DNA of 25,340 bases from a virus. This document shows, in pieces, positions 6,167 to 12,900 of the stretch (position 1 is the first letter of the stretch; every line of letters starts with the position of its first letter). The notes under the pieces are model-generated. The model ran no database searches. It saw only the letters and a list, made by a program, of their open reading frames with translations, and had not been told where the DNA came from. The stretch covers positions 1 through 25,340 of the IMG/VR virus record IMGVR_UViG_3300025585_000152, one strand, 5' to 3'. Both the position numbers and the translations under genes were made by a program.

Positions 6167-6561
6167 CCAAGCGCCCCCACATTTCCGACAAGGTGAAGGT
6201 GTCGGTTGCAATCGGACAGAGCCAGTTCGGCTGCATCTCCTGCCCGATCTGTCACGTCATGCTCTATCCCGACGAGCCCCGCATTCTGGAACACATGGTT
6301 CCTCATGAACTGGGCGGAGCGAGCGACGAAACCAATCTGCGGTATGTCCATGCTGAATGCGCCCGCAAGAAAACCAACGGGAACGCAGCGACTTCCGCAG
6401 ATGGTGACATTCACAAGATTGCCAAGGGCAAGCGCCTGAAGCGTGAGCACGAGGAACACGTCGCCCGCGTTCTCGGCAAGGGCGAGGAGCGACAGCCTTA
6501 CGTCCGCCCACGCTCCCGCAAAATCCCATCCCGCCCGTTTCCGAAGAAGGTGAAAGCATGA
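6163..6561 (+). CDS. HNH endonuclease domain protein
   Basis: A 132-aa protein. The core CPICHVMLYPDEP, then ILEHMVPHELGG, then DETNLRYVHAECARKKT (residues about 27-71) has the HNH order: a cysteine pair, E-H before the catalytic region, an asparagine in NLRYVH, then H-x2-C. The C-terminal 60 residues are strongly basic (KGKRLKREHEEHV, RPRSRKIPSRPFPKK), consistent with nucleic-acid binding. It is probably a metal-dependent nicking or cutting nuclease. Unlike the proteins encoded at 3704 and 9573, it lacks NUMOD/AP2 modules, so it may be an operon nuclease and not a homing enzyme. Coupled to its neighbours by ATGA overlaps. Confidence 0.8.
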   Translation: MTKRPHISDKVKVSVAIGQSQFGCISCPICHVMLYPDEPRILEHMVPHELGGASDETNLRYVHAECARKKTNGNAATSADGDIHKIAKGKRLKREHEEHVARVLGKGEERQPYVRPRSRKIPSRPFPKKVKA

Positions 6562-7301
6562 GCAACCCCTTCGAGAAGCACGGCATAAAGCGGCTCAGCC
6601 CCTCATCCCTCAACCTCTGGCAAGGCGAACCCGCCTTCTGGGTCCTGAAGTACCTGCACGGGATGAAGGATGAGGTAGGTCCCGCAGCCAAAAGAGGAAC
6701 CGCAGTTGAAGCGGGGCTGGACCACTGGCTTGCCGGGAACCGTGACCTCGCGTTCTGCCAGAAGGCAGCGCATGACAATTACCTGCTGAATACGGGCGGA
6801 CAGGCAGACGACGAACACGAGAAGGAACGGGAAGCAATCAACCCGATGCTCGAACAAGCCACGGCTGCGGTTGGTTCAGGTGTCAAGCTGCTTGCCAGGC
6901 AGGTAGCCATTGAGACTTGGCTGGAGGGGATTGAAGTTCCCGTGATTGGGTACTGCGATTACGTGCTGGAAGACGGCGCAATCATCGACCTGAAGACCAC
7001 GCACCGGCTTCCCTCAAGCCCGAAGCCGGACCACATGCGGCAGGTCGCGATATACGCGCAGGCCCGTCAGGCTCCGGTCAGTCTTCTTTACGTGACCCCG
7101 AAGAAATTCAGTCGGATGCACGTGCCCGCTGAAGCCTGTCAGGAGGCGATTGCGGACATTACGCGCGTAGCGAAGTCGCTCCGCTCCATCCTGCACGCGG
7201 CCAAGTCCGCTAACGACGCGGCGCAGTTTGTCGCGCCTGATTTTTCAAAGTTCTACTGGAACGAACAGACCACCACCAAAGGAAAGGAAATCTGGAAATG
7301 A
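6558..7301 (+). CDS. PD-(D/E)XK superfamily nuclease (RecB/Cas4-like exonuclease)
   Basis: A 247-aa protein. Motifs in order: LSPSSLNLW (13-21), an N-terminal strand-helix found in RecB-type nucleases; RGTAVEAGLDHW with E51; GYCDYVLEDGAIIDLKTT with D134, D144 and K146, the PD-(D/E)XK centre; and MRQVAIYAQARQ with Q162 and Y166, the QxxxY motif. This set is typical of phage exonucleases that resect DNA ends for recombination. It is followed, coupled by ATGA, by an SSB-like gene, giving an exonuclease plus ssDNA-binding pair. No helicase domain is present, and no single-strand annealing protein was recognised in the window. Confidence 0.85.
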   Translation: MSNPFEKHGIKRLSPSSLNLWQGEPAFWVLKYLHGMKDEVGPAAKRGTAVEAGLDHWLAGNRDLAFCQKAAHDNYLLNTGGQADDEHEKEREAINPMLEQATAAVGSGVKLLARQVAIETWLEGIEVPVIGYCDYVLEDGAIIDLKTTHRLPSSPKPDHMRQVAIYAQARQAPVSLLYVTPKKFSRMHVPAEACQEAIADITRVAKSLRSILHAAKSANDAAQFVAPDFSKFYWNEQTTTKGKEIWK

Positions 7302-7912
7302 AGCTCACAAAATCAAGCAACGGTGGCGACTTTGCCCCGGCTCCGGCAGGAACGCACATTGCGGTCTGCACGAAATTTATCGACCTTGGCACGCAGAACG
7401 TCGAATGGCAGGGCCAGACGAAGAAGCAGCGCAAGGTGCTGATCGCGTGGGAGCTGACGCACGAGCAGATGGATGACGGCAGGCCGTTCATCATCAACCA
7501 GCGCTACACGTTCTCGACGTCCAAGAAGGCGACCTTCCGCAAGCATCTGGAAGGCTGGCGCGGCAAGAAGTTCACGGACGCGGACTTTGAGGGCGACAAT
7601 GCCTTCGACACGCAGAAACTGTTGGGCGTGCCGTGCAGCCTGATCGTCAGCAACAGCGCGAAGAACGGCTCGGTCTACGCCAACATCGAAGGCATCGGTC
7701 CGCTGCCCAAAGGCATGCCGCGCCCGGAGCCCAAGAACGAACTGGTCTACTTCACGCTCGAGAAGTTCGACCCGATCGTGTTCGGCAAGCTGTCGAACGG
7801 CCTGCAGGAGGTCATCAAGAAAAGCCCCGAGTATGACATCGCGGTCAATGGCGGTGGGGACCACCACCACACAAATGGTGGCGAGCCGTTTGATGACGAG
7901 GTGGCCTTTTAG
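7298..7912 (+). CDS. Probable single-stranded DNA-binding protein
   Basis: A 204-aa protein coupled to the nuclease gene. The N-terminal 160 residues look beta-rich with an OB-like pattern (GTHIAVCTKFIDLGTQ ... RKVLIAWELTHEQ ... FIINQRYTFSTSKKATFRKHLEGW ... GVPCSLIVSNS). It ends with a flexible histidine/glycine linker and the acidic tip EPFDDEVAF, which resembles the C-terminal D-D-D-I-P-F tip that bacterial SSB uses to recruit partners. I recognise it as a widespread phage protein found beside recombination nucleases. Binding to ssDNA is inferred from this architecture and context. Confidence 0.7.
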   Translation: MKLTKSSNGGDFAPAPAGTHIAVCTKFIDLGTQNVEWQGQTKKQRKVLIAWELTHEQMDDGRPFIINQRYTFSTSKKATFRKHLEGWRGKKFTDADFEGDNAFDTQKLLGVPCSLIVSNSAKNGSVYANIEGIGPLPKGMPRPEPKNELVYFTLEKFDPIVFGKLSNGLQEVIKKSPEYDIAVNGGGDHHHTNGGEPFDDEVAF

Positions 7913-7914
7913 TC

Positions 7915-8337
7915 ATGAGGGCGTTCTTCCAAAAGAGGCCCGACGGAACTCTGTGCCCGGCGGATGATGCCGGCGCAGAGATCCTGCAAGGGTTGAAGGT
8001 GGGGGCGTTCGTAGCCGTGGAAGTAACGCGGCCCCGGAACATCCAGCATCATCGCCTTTACTGGGCCTTATGCAGCCATATCGCGCAGGCGATAGGGGCA
8101 GATCGGGAGAACGTGTCGGACGTCATCAAATTGCGCACCGGTCACTGCACGATTGTGCAGACGAAGACCGAGCGTGTGCGCCTGCCCCGGTCGATCTCGT
8201 TCGCGAAGATGGACCAGGCTGAGTTCCGGCAGTTCTTTGAACGATGCGTTCGCGTCGTCTGCGAGGAGTTCCTGCCGCATCAGAGGCCGTCCGAATTGAT
8301 CCGTGAAATTGAGCAGATGATAGGAGCCGCAGCGTGA
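7915..8337 (+). CDS. DUF1367-like phage protein
   Basis: A 140-aa protein starting two bases after the previous stop. The segment RPRNIQHHRLYWALCSHIAQA followed by ENVSDVIKLRTGH and RLPRSISFAKMDQAEF matches my recollection of a conserved phage family annotated DUF1367, usually found in recombination/replication clusters (sometimes next to NinB-type genes). No catalytic residues are established. The neighbours (nuclease, SSB-like) suggest a role in recombination. Its stop overlaps the GTG of the following membrane protein gene (GTGA). Confidence 0.6.
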   Translation: MRAFFQKRPDGTLCPADDAGAEILQGLKVGAFVAVEVTRPRNIQHHRLYWALCSHIAQAIGADRENVSDVIKLRTGHCTIVQTKTERVRLPRSISFAKMDQAEFRQFFERCVRVVCEEFLPHQRPSELIREIEQMIGAAA

Positions 8338-8534
8338 CGATAGCACTGACACTTTGGCTGGCAGGAATGCCCCTAGCGGCTGTCACGCTCTGGTGGGCAA
8401 CGAAAGACATCCCAGCAGATGAGGATGACGGCTTGCTTGCTAGTTCGGCCGGGATTGTAACGGCTGCGCTGTTTATCGTGGGGTGGCCTGTGTTCCTGGT
8501 TGTGTGGGCGATTGATGTTTGGAAGGGGCGGTGA
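8334..8534 (+). CDS. Small two-helix membrane protein
   Basis: A 66-aa protein with a GTG start at 8334 overlapping the preceding stop. Two hydrophobic segments, about residues 3-22 (IALTLWLAGMPLAAVTLWW) and 39-61 (AGIVTAALFIVGWPVFLVVW), flank an acidic loop (DIPADEDD). The size and shape recall small holins or host-envelope modifiers, but it lies in the early operon, away from the lysis genes, so I do not call it a holin. Confidence 0.65.
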   Translation: MTIALTLWLAGMPLAAVTLWWATKDIPADEDDGLLASSAGIVTAALFIVGWPVFLVVWAIDVWKGR

Positions 8535-8538
8535 AGCC

Positions 8539-8958
8539 ATGACATTGGATGAACTTGGCCTGATTTATTTCGAGGCCCGCAAGAAGCGGCAAGATGAACT
8601 ATGCGCGCGCCATGAAGACGACATCAACACAGAGCCCCACCGCGCAGGCATCCGCGCCGTTGTGAAGCGCATGCTTGAGTGGCAGCGAGAACCGACAACT
8701 GCGGCACATGCTGCGTTTTTGTACGAAATCCTCGCCAGCGATGGCGTGGAGGCGGCGGGGACGGATACGGCTGTCACTGAGACAATGCCGGAAGCCATAG
8801 AGCGATCTGCACCCGCTGCCGGTCCTGTGTGTGAGTGGACAAAGGACGTTCAGTTCAGGGACGCCTATTCGACAGCCTGCGGGTACGTCATGTCGAAGCG
8901 GCGCGATGTCTGCATTTGCTCAAAGACGGCGCACATCAAATCGGACGCGGCGCGATGA
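8539..8958 (+). CDS. Hypothetical protein with C-terminal cysteine motif
   Basis: A 139-aa protein with ATG at 8539, four bases after the previous stop. The N-terminal half is helical (MTLDELGLIYFEARKKRQDEL ... RAVVKRMLEWQRE). After an alanine-rich linker, the C-terminus has VCEWTKDVQFRDAYSTACGY then VCICSK, like the C-x-W ... T-x-CG ... C-x2-C metal-binding ends seen on many small phage proteins. No enzyme family is recognised. Its stop overlaps the next gene's start (ATGA at 8955). Confidence 0.6.
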   Translation: MTLDELGLIYFEARKKRQDELCARHEDDINTEPHRAGIRAVVKRMLEWQREPTTAAHAAFLYEILASDGVEAAGTDTAVTETMPEAIERSAPAAGPVCEWTKDVQFRDAYSTACGYVMSKRRDVCICSKTAHIKSDAAR

Positions 8959-9155
8959 GAGACCTTGTCGAGAAGGTGGCGACGGCAATTCAGGAACATT
9001 TTTCCTCTGCCGACAAAGCCTACGGAGAACACCGCGTATGCGCCAGAGACGCCATCAAGGCTGTGGCTGAGTGGTTGGATGAGCAGCATCAGATCGACAG
9101 AGATGGATCAGTCAACTGCGCGCTGTCGAAGCAACTCAAGGAGGGCAGCGAATGA
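8955..9155 (+). CDS. Hypothetical helical protein
   Basis: A 66-aa protein. The ATG at 8955 is chosen for its ATGA overlap with the previous gene; longer versions of the frame would lie inside that gene. It is helical: MRDLVEKVATAIQEHF, then RVCARDAIKAVAEWLDEQ. This type of short protein is common in early regions of alphaproteobacterial phages; the function is unknown. Coupled to the next gene by ATGA at 9152. Confidence 0.6.
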   Translation: MRDLVEKVATAIQEHFSSADKAYGEHRVCARDAIKAVAEWLDEQHQIDRDGSVNCALSKQLKEGSE

Positions 9156-9508
9156 GCAGTGACATCGTGCAGAAGTTCCCGACACTGGGCGAGTGCAACC
9201 GATACACAAACGGAGTGTGCAGCACTCGTTCATGCATGATCCGGGGCGGGTGGAAGCAGGGTGATGCAGTCGATTACGATATTGCGACCTGCGAGACGCG
9301 AGACATTCGAAAGACCATCGAAGCCCTTGAGGGTGAGGTGGTTGCCGCGACAAAGCACGCGCAACTGCTGAACAAGATGTTGGGCGAAGCAGAAGCACGC
9401 GCGGAGCGGCTGCGTGCAGTTGTGGACCGCCTCGACCTCCTGATTAACAAGGACAATGACGAAGCGAAGACGCTCATCCGCACAACACTAAAGGACGACA
9501 AGCAATGA
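9152..9508 (+). CDS. Hypothetical protein: cysteine cluster plus coiled coil
   Basis: A 118-aa protein. Residues about 10-47 hold the cysteine pattern LGECNRYTNGVCSTRSCMIR ... DYDIATCE, which looks like a small metal-binding module. Residues about 50-100 (KTIEALEGEVVAATKHAQLL, EAEARAERLRAVVDRLDLL) form a long coiled coil. The function is unknown. It is coupled on both sides by ATGA overlaps (9152-9155 and 9505-9508). Confidence 0.6.
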   Translation: MSSDIVQKFPTLGECNRYTNGVCSTRSCMIRGGWKQGDAVDYDIATCETRDIRKTIEALEGEVVAATKHAQLLNKMLGEAEARAERLRAVVDRLDLLINKDNDEAKTLIRTTLKDDKQ

Positions 9509-9576
9509 CCGACCCAATGCTTGCCGCGTTGCTTGTTTTTATCGGCTTTATGCTAGGGAGGATGTACCCAGAATGA
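9505..9576 (+). CDS. 23-aa membrane mini-protein
   Basis: A very short reading frame, MTDPMLAALLVFIGFMLGRM plus YPE, exactly bridging two coupled genes: its ATG overlaps the previous stop and its stop overlaps the next ATG at 9573. About 14 residues are hydrophobic, enough for a short membrane helix. The double coupling argues that it is translated; there is no independent evidence. Confidence 0.45.
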   Translation: MTDPMLAALLVFIGFMLGRMYPE

Positions 9577-10139
9577 CCGACATCGTGAAGGGTATGGCGC
9601 GGACAATTTGGGATGTTAACGCGGTCCGGCAGAACTTCGATTACGACCCTGAAACGGGGGTTGTGAGAAAGTTAAGCCGTGGGCGGATGATGGTGTGCGC
9701 CGCCCTGAACAACAAGGGGTACGTCTCCACCCGGTTGAATGGCCGCTACATATCCGGCCACACTGTGGCGTTCATCCTGACCACGGGGAGAAACCCTGGC
9801 CACTCAATCGACCACATCAACGGCAACAGGTCTGACAACAGATGGTCAAATCTGCGCGAGTGTGACCAGTTTCAAAACATGGCCAACAGGGTCGGCCCAC
9901 AACGAAATTCGAAATCTGGCGCTAGGGGCGTGAGTTGGCGGCAATGGCGCGCAAACTCTGGGGCGTGGGAGGCGAAGATAGAGCACAAAGGCAAGACGCA
10001 CCACCTTGGGTACTTCAAGACGGTTGCGGAGGCATTGGCCGTCAGAGAGAGGAAGGCGGCAGAATTGTTCGGCGAGTTCTCTGGTGGCCACGTGAAAGAC
10101 GCAGCAGCCATTCGCGCTGCGGCAGGGGGTGGGGAGTGA
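9573..10139 (+). CDS. HNH homing endonuclease with AP2-like DNA-binding domain
   Basis: A 188-aa protein. Residues about 45-95 (LNNKGYVSTRLNGRYISGHTVAF ... SIDHINGNRSDNRWSNLREC) contain an HNH_3-type core with IDHINGNRSDN, followed by NSKSGARGVSWRQWR (residues about 113-127), then WEAKIEHKGKTHHLGYFKT and AALAVRERK-like helices, which is the AP2 DNA-binding fold common to phage-borne HNH enzymes. It is probably a free-standing homing endonuclease sitting in the early operon. No interrupted neighbouring gene is obvious, apart from the truncated frame just after it (10182-10241). Paralogous in type, but not obviously in sequence, to the HNH half of the fusion at 3704-4564. Confidence 0.88.
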   Translation: MTDIVKGMARTIWDVNAVRQNFDYDPETGVVRKLSRGRMMVCAALNNKGYVSTRLNGRYISGHTVAFILTTGRNPGHSIDHINGNRSDNRWSNLRECDQFQNMANRVGPQRNSKSGARGVSWRQWRANSGAWEAKIEHKGKTHHLGYFKTVAEALAVRERKAAELFGEFSGGHVKDAAAIRAAAGGGE

Positions 10140-10189
10140 GCGACTGTGACGCTGAAATACAGCGCCTGAGAGGGATGCTAAATGACTGA
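10136..10189 (+). CDS. 17-aa reading frame (possible remnant)
   Basis: GTG at 10136 overlaps the stop of the HNH gene (GTGA) and encodes MSDCDAEIQRLRGMLND before TGA. The start of the following AlpA-like fragment lies inside its end. It may be a tiny coupled gene or the remnant of a longer coiled-coil gene. Low confidence. Confidence 0.3.
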   Translation: MSDCDAEIQRLRGMLND

Positions 10190-10241
10190 CCGCCCCTATT
10201 CCATCGCTACCCTGGCTGAAAGGTGGTTGCATTATGCGTAG
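10182..10241 (+). pseudogene. Truncated AlpA/excisionase-type HTH gene
   Basis: An ATG at 10182 with GAGAGG eight bases upstream encodes MTDRPYSIATLAERWLHYA and then TAG. The first 15 residues match the usual opening of AlpA/MerR-like DNA-binding domains (SIxTLAERW, normally followed by G-C/V-S and a recognition helix). The frame breaks straight after ERW, and the continuation is absent. The break lies at the left border of the A+T-richer three-gene module, so it may mark where that module was inserted or where a deletion occurred. Confidence 0.5.
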
Positions 10242-10274
10242 TTAACCAGCATGATAAATGAGGAGGAGCGGAAC

Positions 10275-10973
10275 ATGCAGGATAAGATAATAGCCACAAT
10301 GCTGACTGGGCTGGACATTGCCTTGGAGGGGCTGGCTAGACTTTCAGTTGATGAGCAAGTTGATGCTGTAAACCAAATGCGTGCCATGATTCACGCGCGC
10401 AGCCCGTTTGCACAAGAGCCGGTTGACTACGTTAAGTGGGTCAAAGCCGGAACTGTAGAGGCAAACGACTATAACCCCAATTCAGTAGCCCCACCAGAAA
10501 TGGAGTTGCTGAGGCACTCCATTATGAGCGATGGCTACACGCAGCCAATTGTTGCCAACGCTGAAGATGAGCGCCTGATCGTCATTGATGGGTTTCACCG
10601 CAACCGCGTCGGCAAAGAATGCAAAGACGTTGCGCAACGAGTGCTTGGCTACCTGCCAATTGTTCAGATCAAGGAAAGCCAGACCGGGAAGGCCGATAGG
10701 ATGGCATCGACGATCCGGCACAATCGCGCACGTGGGAAGCATCGCGTTGATGCGATGTCGGACATTGTGCTTGAACTGAAGCGCCGCAACTGGAGCAACG
10801 AGAAGATTGGGAAAGAGCTTGGCATGGACCCTGACGAGGTTTTGCGCTTGACCCAAATTGGCGGCCTTGCTGAGATGTTCGCCGACAAGGAATTCACCGA
10901 AGCGTGGGAGCCTGGAACAATCAACGACGCAGATTTGAGCGGCGAGAAGTTCGAGGACGGCGATGACGATTAG
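10275..10973 (+). CDS. ibrB: IbrB-like ParB/Srx-domain protein
   Basis: A 232-aa protein. The ATG at 10275 is chosen because AGGAGG lies eight bases upstream (10260-10265); an ATG at 10251 is in frame but lacks a site. Residues 51-120 carry the ParB/sulfiredoxin-type module: VDYVKWVKAGTVEANDYNPN, SVAPPEMELLRHSIMSDGYT, QPIV, then VIDGFHRNRVGKE. MASTIRHNRARGKHR follows, and an HTH-like stretch (NEKIGKELGMDPDEVLRLTQ) lies at about 175-194. This is the pattern of IbrB of E. coli prophages, which works with IbrA. The C-terminus is very acidic. Two genes on is an IbrA-like gene. The biochemical role of the family is not settled: known as a regulator pair for eib genes. Confidence 0.8.
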   Translation: MQDKIIATMLTGLDIALEGLARLSVDEQVDAVNQMRAMIHARSPFAQEPVDYVKWVKAGTVEANDYNPNSVAPPEMELLRHSIMSDGYTQPIVANAEDERLIVIDGFHRNRVGKECKDVAQRVLGYLPIVQIKESQTGKADRMASTIRHNRARGKHRVDAMSDIVLELKRRNWSNEKIGKELGMDPDEVLRLTQIGGLAEMFADKEFTEAWEPGTINDADLSGEKFEDGDDD

Positions 10974-11376
10974 AATTTATCACCATTACGAAAAGCTCGA
11001 AGAGTTTCACGCCGGGATGTGGAAGCGTCCCGTTGGCCCAACGCGCAAGAAGTTTATCCTTGACGCGGCAGACCTGATGCGAAGCCCAGACGAATTCAAG
11101 CTGGCGATGCAGAGGGCGACGGAAGACTGGCCGATATCCTGCCAGCACAATTTAACGTCGCTCGATAGCAACCGCATTGCGTGGCTTGGCCATGCGGGGT
11201 GCTGCGTTGCAGTCAATTCGCCAGAAGAGTGCACGCGGGTTGGTTGGCACACATTGAACCAAGCAGAGCAGGATGACGCCAACAGGGTGGCGGCAGAGGT
11301 TCTTGCGGAATGGGACGCTGTGAACTTAGGAGGAGGAAAACAATGCTCAAAGAGCCAATTGGAATTAACGTTCTAG
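10963..11376 (+). CDS. Conserved small protein between ibrB- and ibrA-like genes
   Basis: A 137-aa protein with ATG at 10963, overlapping the end of the ibrB-like gene by 11 bases, and running 34 bases into the ibrA-like gene. It contains YEKLEEFHAGMWKRP, then EDWPISCQHNLTSLDSNRIAW and LGHAGCCVAVNSPEE, then WHTLNQAEQDDANRVAAE. From memory, the WPISCxxNLT ... NRxAWxGHA ... CPExxTRxAW pattern belongs to a conserved family of phage proteins of unknown function, including ones from enterobacterial phages. The tight overlaps suggest co-expression with both flanking genes. No catalytic residue is established, although the conserved Cys and His pairs invite the thought of metal binding. Confidence 0.7.
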   Translation: MTIRIYHHYEKLEEFHAGMWKRPVGPTRKKFILDAADLMRSPDEFKLAMQRATEDWPISCQHNLTSLDSNRIAWLGHAGCCVAVNSPEECTRVGWHTLNQAEQDDANRVAAEVLAEWDAVNLGGGKQCSKSQLELTF

Positions 11377-12587
11377 AAGCTGCGCGCCAACGCATATCGT
11401 GGACGTTTGACAACTTCGAACGTGTCTATCTGTCATTCAGTGCAGGCAAGGACAGCACTATCATGCTTCACCTTGTGGCAGACGAAGCGCGCAAGCGTGG
11501 CGTCCGCTTCGGGTTGATGATTGTTGACCTGGAGGGGCAGTACAAACTCACGATTGAGCACATGCAAAAGTGCGTCGATATGTACGCTGATTGCATTGAG
11601 TTGTTTTGGGTGTGCCTCCCTATCCACCTGAGAAACGCCGTGAGCGTGTACGAGCCGTTCTGGATGTGCTGGGACCCAAACGCAAAAGACGCATGGGTGC
11701 GCGCACTGCCAGAAAAATCAATCTCCGACGAAACATATTTCCCATTCTTTCGGCGCGGAATGGAATTCGAGGAGTTTGTGCCAGAGTTTGGCGAGTGGTA
11801 TTCACAGGGCAAGTCGTGCGCCTGCTTTGTTGGCATTCGAACAGATGAAAGCTTGAACCGCTTTAGAACTATCGTCCAGTCAAAGAAAGAGACCAAAGAC
11901 GGAAAGCGGTACACCAGCCGGGTAACTGAGAACTGCTTTAACGTCTACCCGATCTACGACTGGAAATCATCGGACATATGGGTGTACCACGCCAAGAATG
12001 AAGACAGGCCGTACAACAAGCTGTATGACCGAATGCACCAAGCTGGGGTCCCGCTTGGGCACATGCGCATATGCCAGCCCTACGGTGACGACCAGAGGCG
12101 CGGGCTGTGGCTGTTCCACCTTGTGGAGCCTGAGACGTGGTCTAAAGTTGTAGCCCGTGTGAACGGCGCAAATGGTGGCGCGCTATACGTTCAGGAGTGG
12201 GGCAACATCAATGGGTACAGGGGCGTCACAAAGCCACCCGGCCACACTTGGAAGTCGTTCGCCAAGCTTCTCGTTGACAGTATGCCGCCGAAGACGCGCG
12301 TGCATTATCGCAACAAAGTTCTGACGTTTGAGAAGTGGTGGTTGGATAAAGGATACCCAGATGGCATTCCAGATGAGGCCGCGTATGACATGGAGGCGGC
12401 AAGGCGCGCTCCGTCTTGGAGACGGGTGTGCAAGTCGCTGCTTAGGAATGACTATTGGTGCAAGGGGCTTGGATTTTCTCAGCACAAGAGCGAGGCGTAC
12501 AAGAAGTATTTGGACCTGATGAAGCGTAGGAAAGAGGCTTGGGGTGTAGCTGATGGGCAGCTCGGCTTATTTGGCGAGGCCCATTAA
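11343..12587 (+). CDS. ibrA: IbrA-like PAPS reductase-family protein (DUF3440)
   Basis: A 414-aa protein. The ATG at 11343 follows AGGAGGAAAACA, a strong ribosome-binding site. Residues 28-45 (VYLSFSAGKDSTIMLHLV) carry the PP-loop S-x-G-K-D-S of adenylyl-transferring ATP pyrophosphatases and PAPS reductases. GLMIVDLEGQYKLTIEHM follows, then CACFVGIRTDESLNRFRTI with the G-I-R-x-x-E-S/R motif, then YPIYDWKSSDIWVYHAKN and a long C-terminal part (PLGHMRICQPYGDDQRRGL) characteristic of the DUF3440/IbrA family. No E-C-G-L-H catalytic cysteine motif of true PAPS reductases is visible. IbrA acts with IbrB as a regulator in E. coli prophages; the related DndC takes part in DNA sulfur modification. The chemistry here is open. 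Confidence 0.88.
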   Translation: MLKEPIGINVLEAARQRISWTFDNFERVYLSFSAGKDSTIMLHLVADEARKRGVRFGLMIVDLEGQYKLTIEHMQKCVDMYADCIELFWVCLPIHLRNAVSVYEPFWMCWDPNAKDAWVRALPEKSISDETYFPFFRRGMEFEEFVPEFGEWYSQGKSCACFVGIRTDESLNRFRTIVQSKKETKDGKRYTSRVTENCFNVYPIYDWKSSDIWVYHAKNEDRPYNKLYDRMHQAGVPLGHMRICQPYGDDQRRGLWLFHLVEPETWSKVVARVNGANGGALYVQEWGNINGYRGVTKPPGHTWKSFAKLLVDSMPPKTRVHYRNKVLTFEKWWLDKGYPDGIPDEAAYDMEAARRAPSWRRVCKSLLRNDYWCKGLGFSQHKSEAYKKYLDLMKRRKEAWGVADGQLGLFGEAH

Positions 12588-12649
12588 ATCAATCTTAGAA
12601 CTTCCCCCGTAATGTGTCTCTCACGGCATAACGCCGGGGAGGAAATGCT

Positions 12650-12745
12650 ATGAGGAAAGTGGGATTTTGGGCGCTGGCCATTGCCGCATTTATCTTTGAT
12701 GCCGCAGTGGGCATTCTGGTTCTCTTGCTGGCTTACACAGCATGA
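12650..12745 (+). CDS. 31-aa membrane mini-protein
   Basis: ATG at 12650 after GGGGAGGAAATGCT. The product MRKVGFWALAIAAFIFDAAV plus GILVLLLAYTA is one hydrophobic helix behind a basic start, so N-in topology is likely. The stop overlaps the next ATG (12742). The good ribosome-binding site and the coupling support it. Bases 12588-12649 upstream hold no gene. Confidence 0.55.
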   Translation: MRKVGFWALAIAAFIFDAAVGILVLLLAYTA

Positions 12746-12900
12746 GTCGGGTTATCAAACGCCCTCCCAATGGCTGGGATCGTAAGCCCAATCACCTGCT
12801 TCCCGACCTGCTGTGGTTCGTGGCATTCGGGTTCGGCTGGGCCTGCTTCTTCAACTGGATGTCGGCGGCATTGGACGTGCTCGCTAGTTCTCTAACCTGA
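12742..12900 (+). CDS. Small membrane protein, last gene of the early operon
   Basis: A 52-aa frame coupled by ATGA to the preceding mini-gene. It starts MSRVIKRPPNGWDRKPNHLL and has a hydrophobic helix at about residues 22-42 (DLLWFVAFGFGWACFFNWM). It ends tail-to-tail with the Rz1 gene on the other strand, overlapping it by 17 bases. The function is unknown. Confidence 0.55.
   Translation: MSRVIKRPPNGWDRKPNHLLPDLLWFVAFGFGWACFFNWMSAALDVLASSLT

Noticed and set aside
7313-7870. A 185-codon minus-strand frame
   Set aside because: Exactly antisense to the SSB-like gene, with a shadow-type composition and no support from neighbours.
12600-12646. CCCCG...CGGGG inverted repeat as a terminator after the ibrA-like gene
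   Set aside because: The stem is short, the loop long, no T-run follows, and the right arm overlaps the ribosome-binding site of the next mini-gene.
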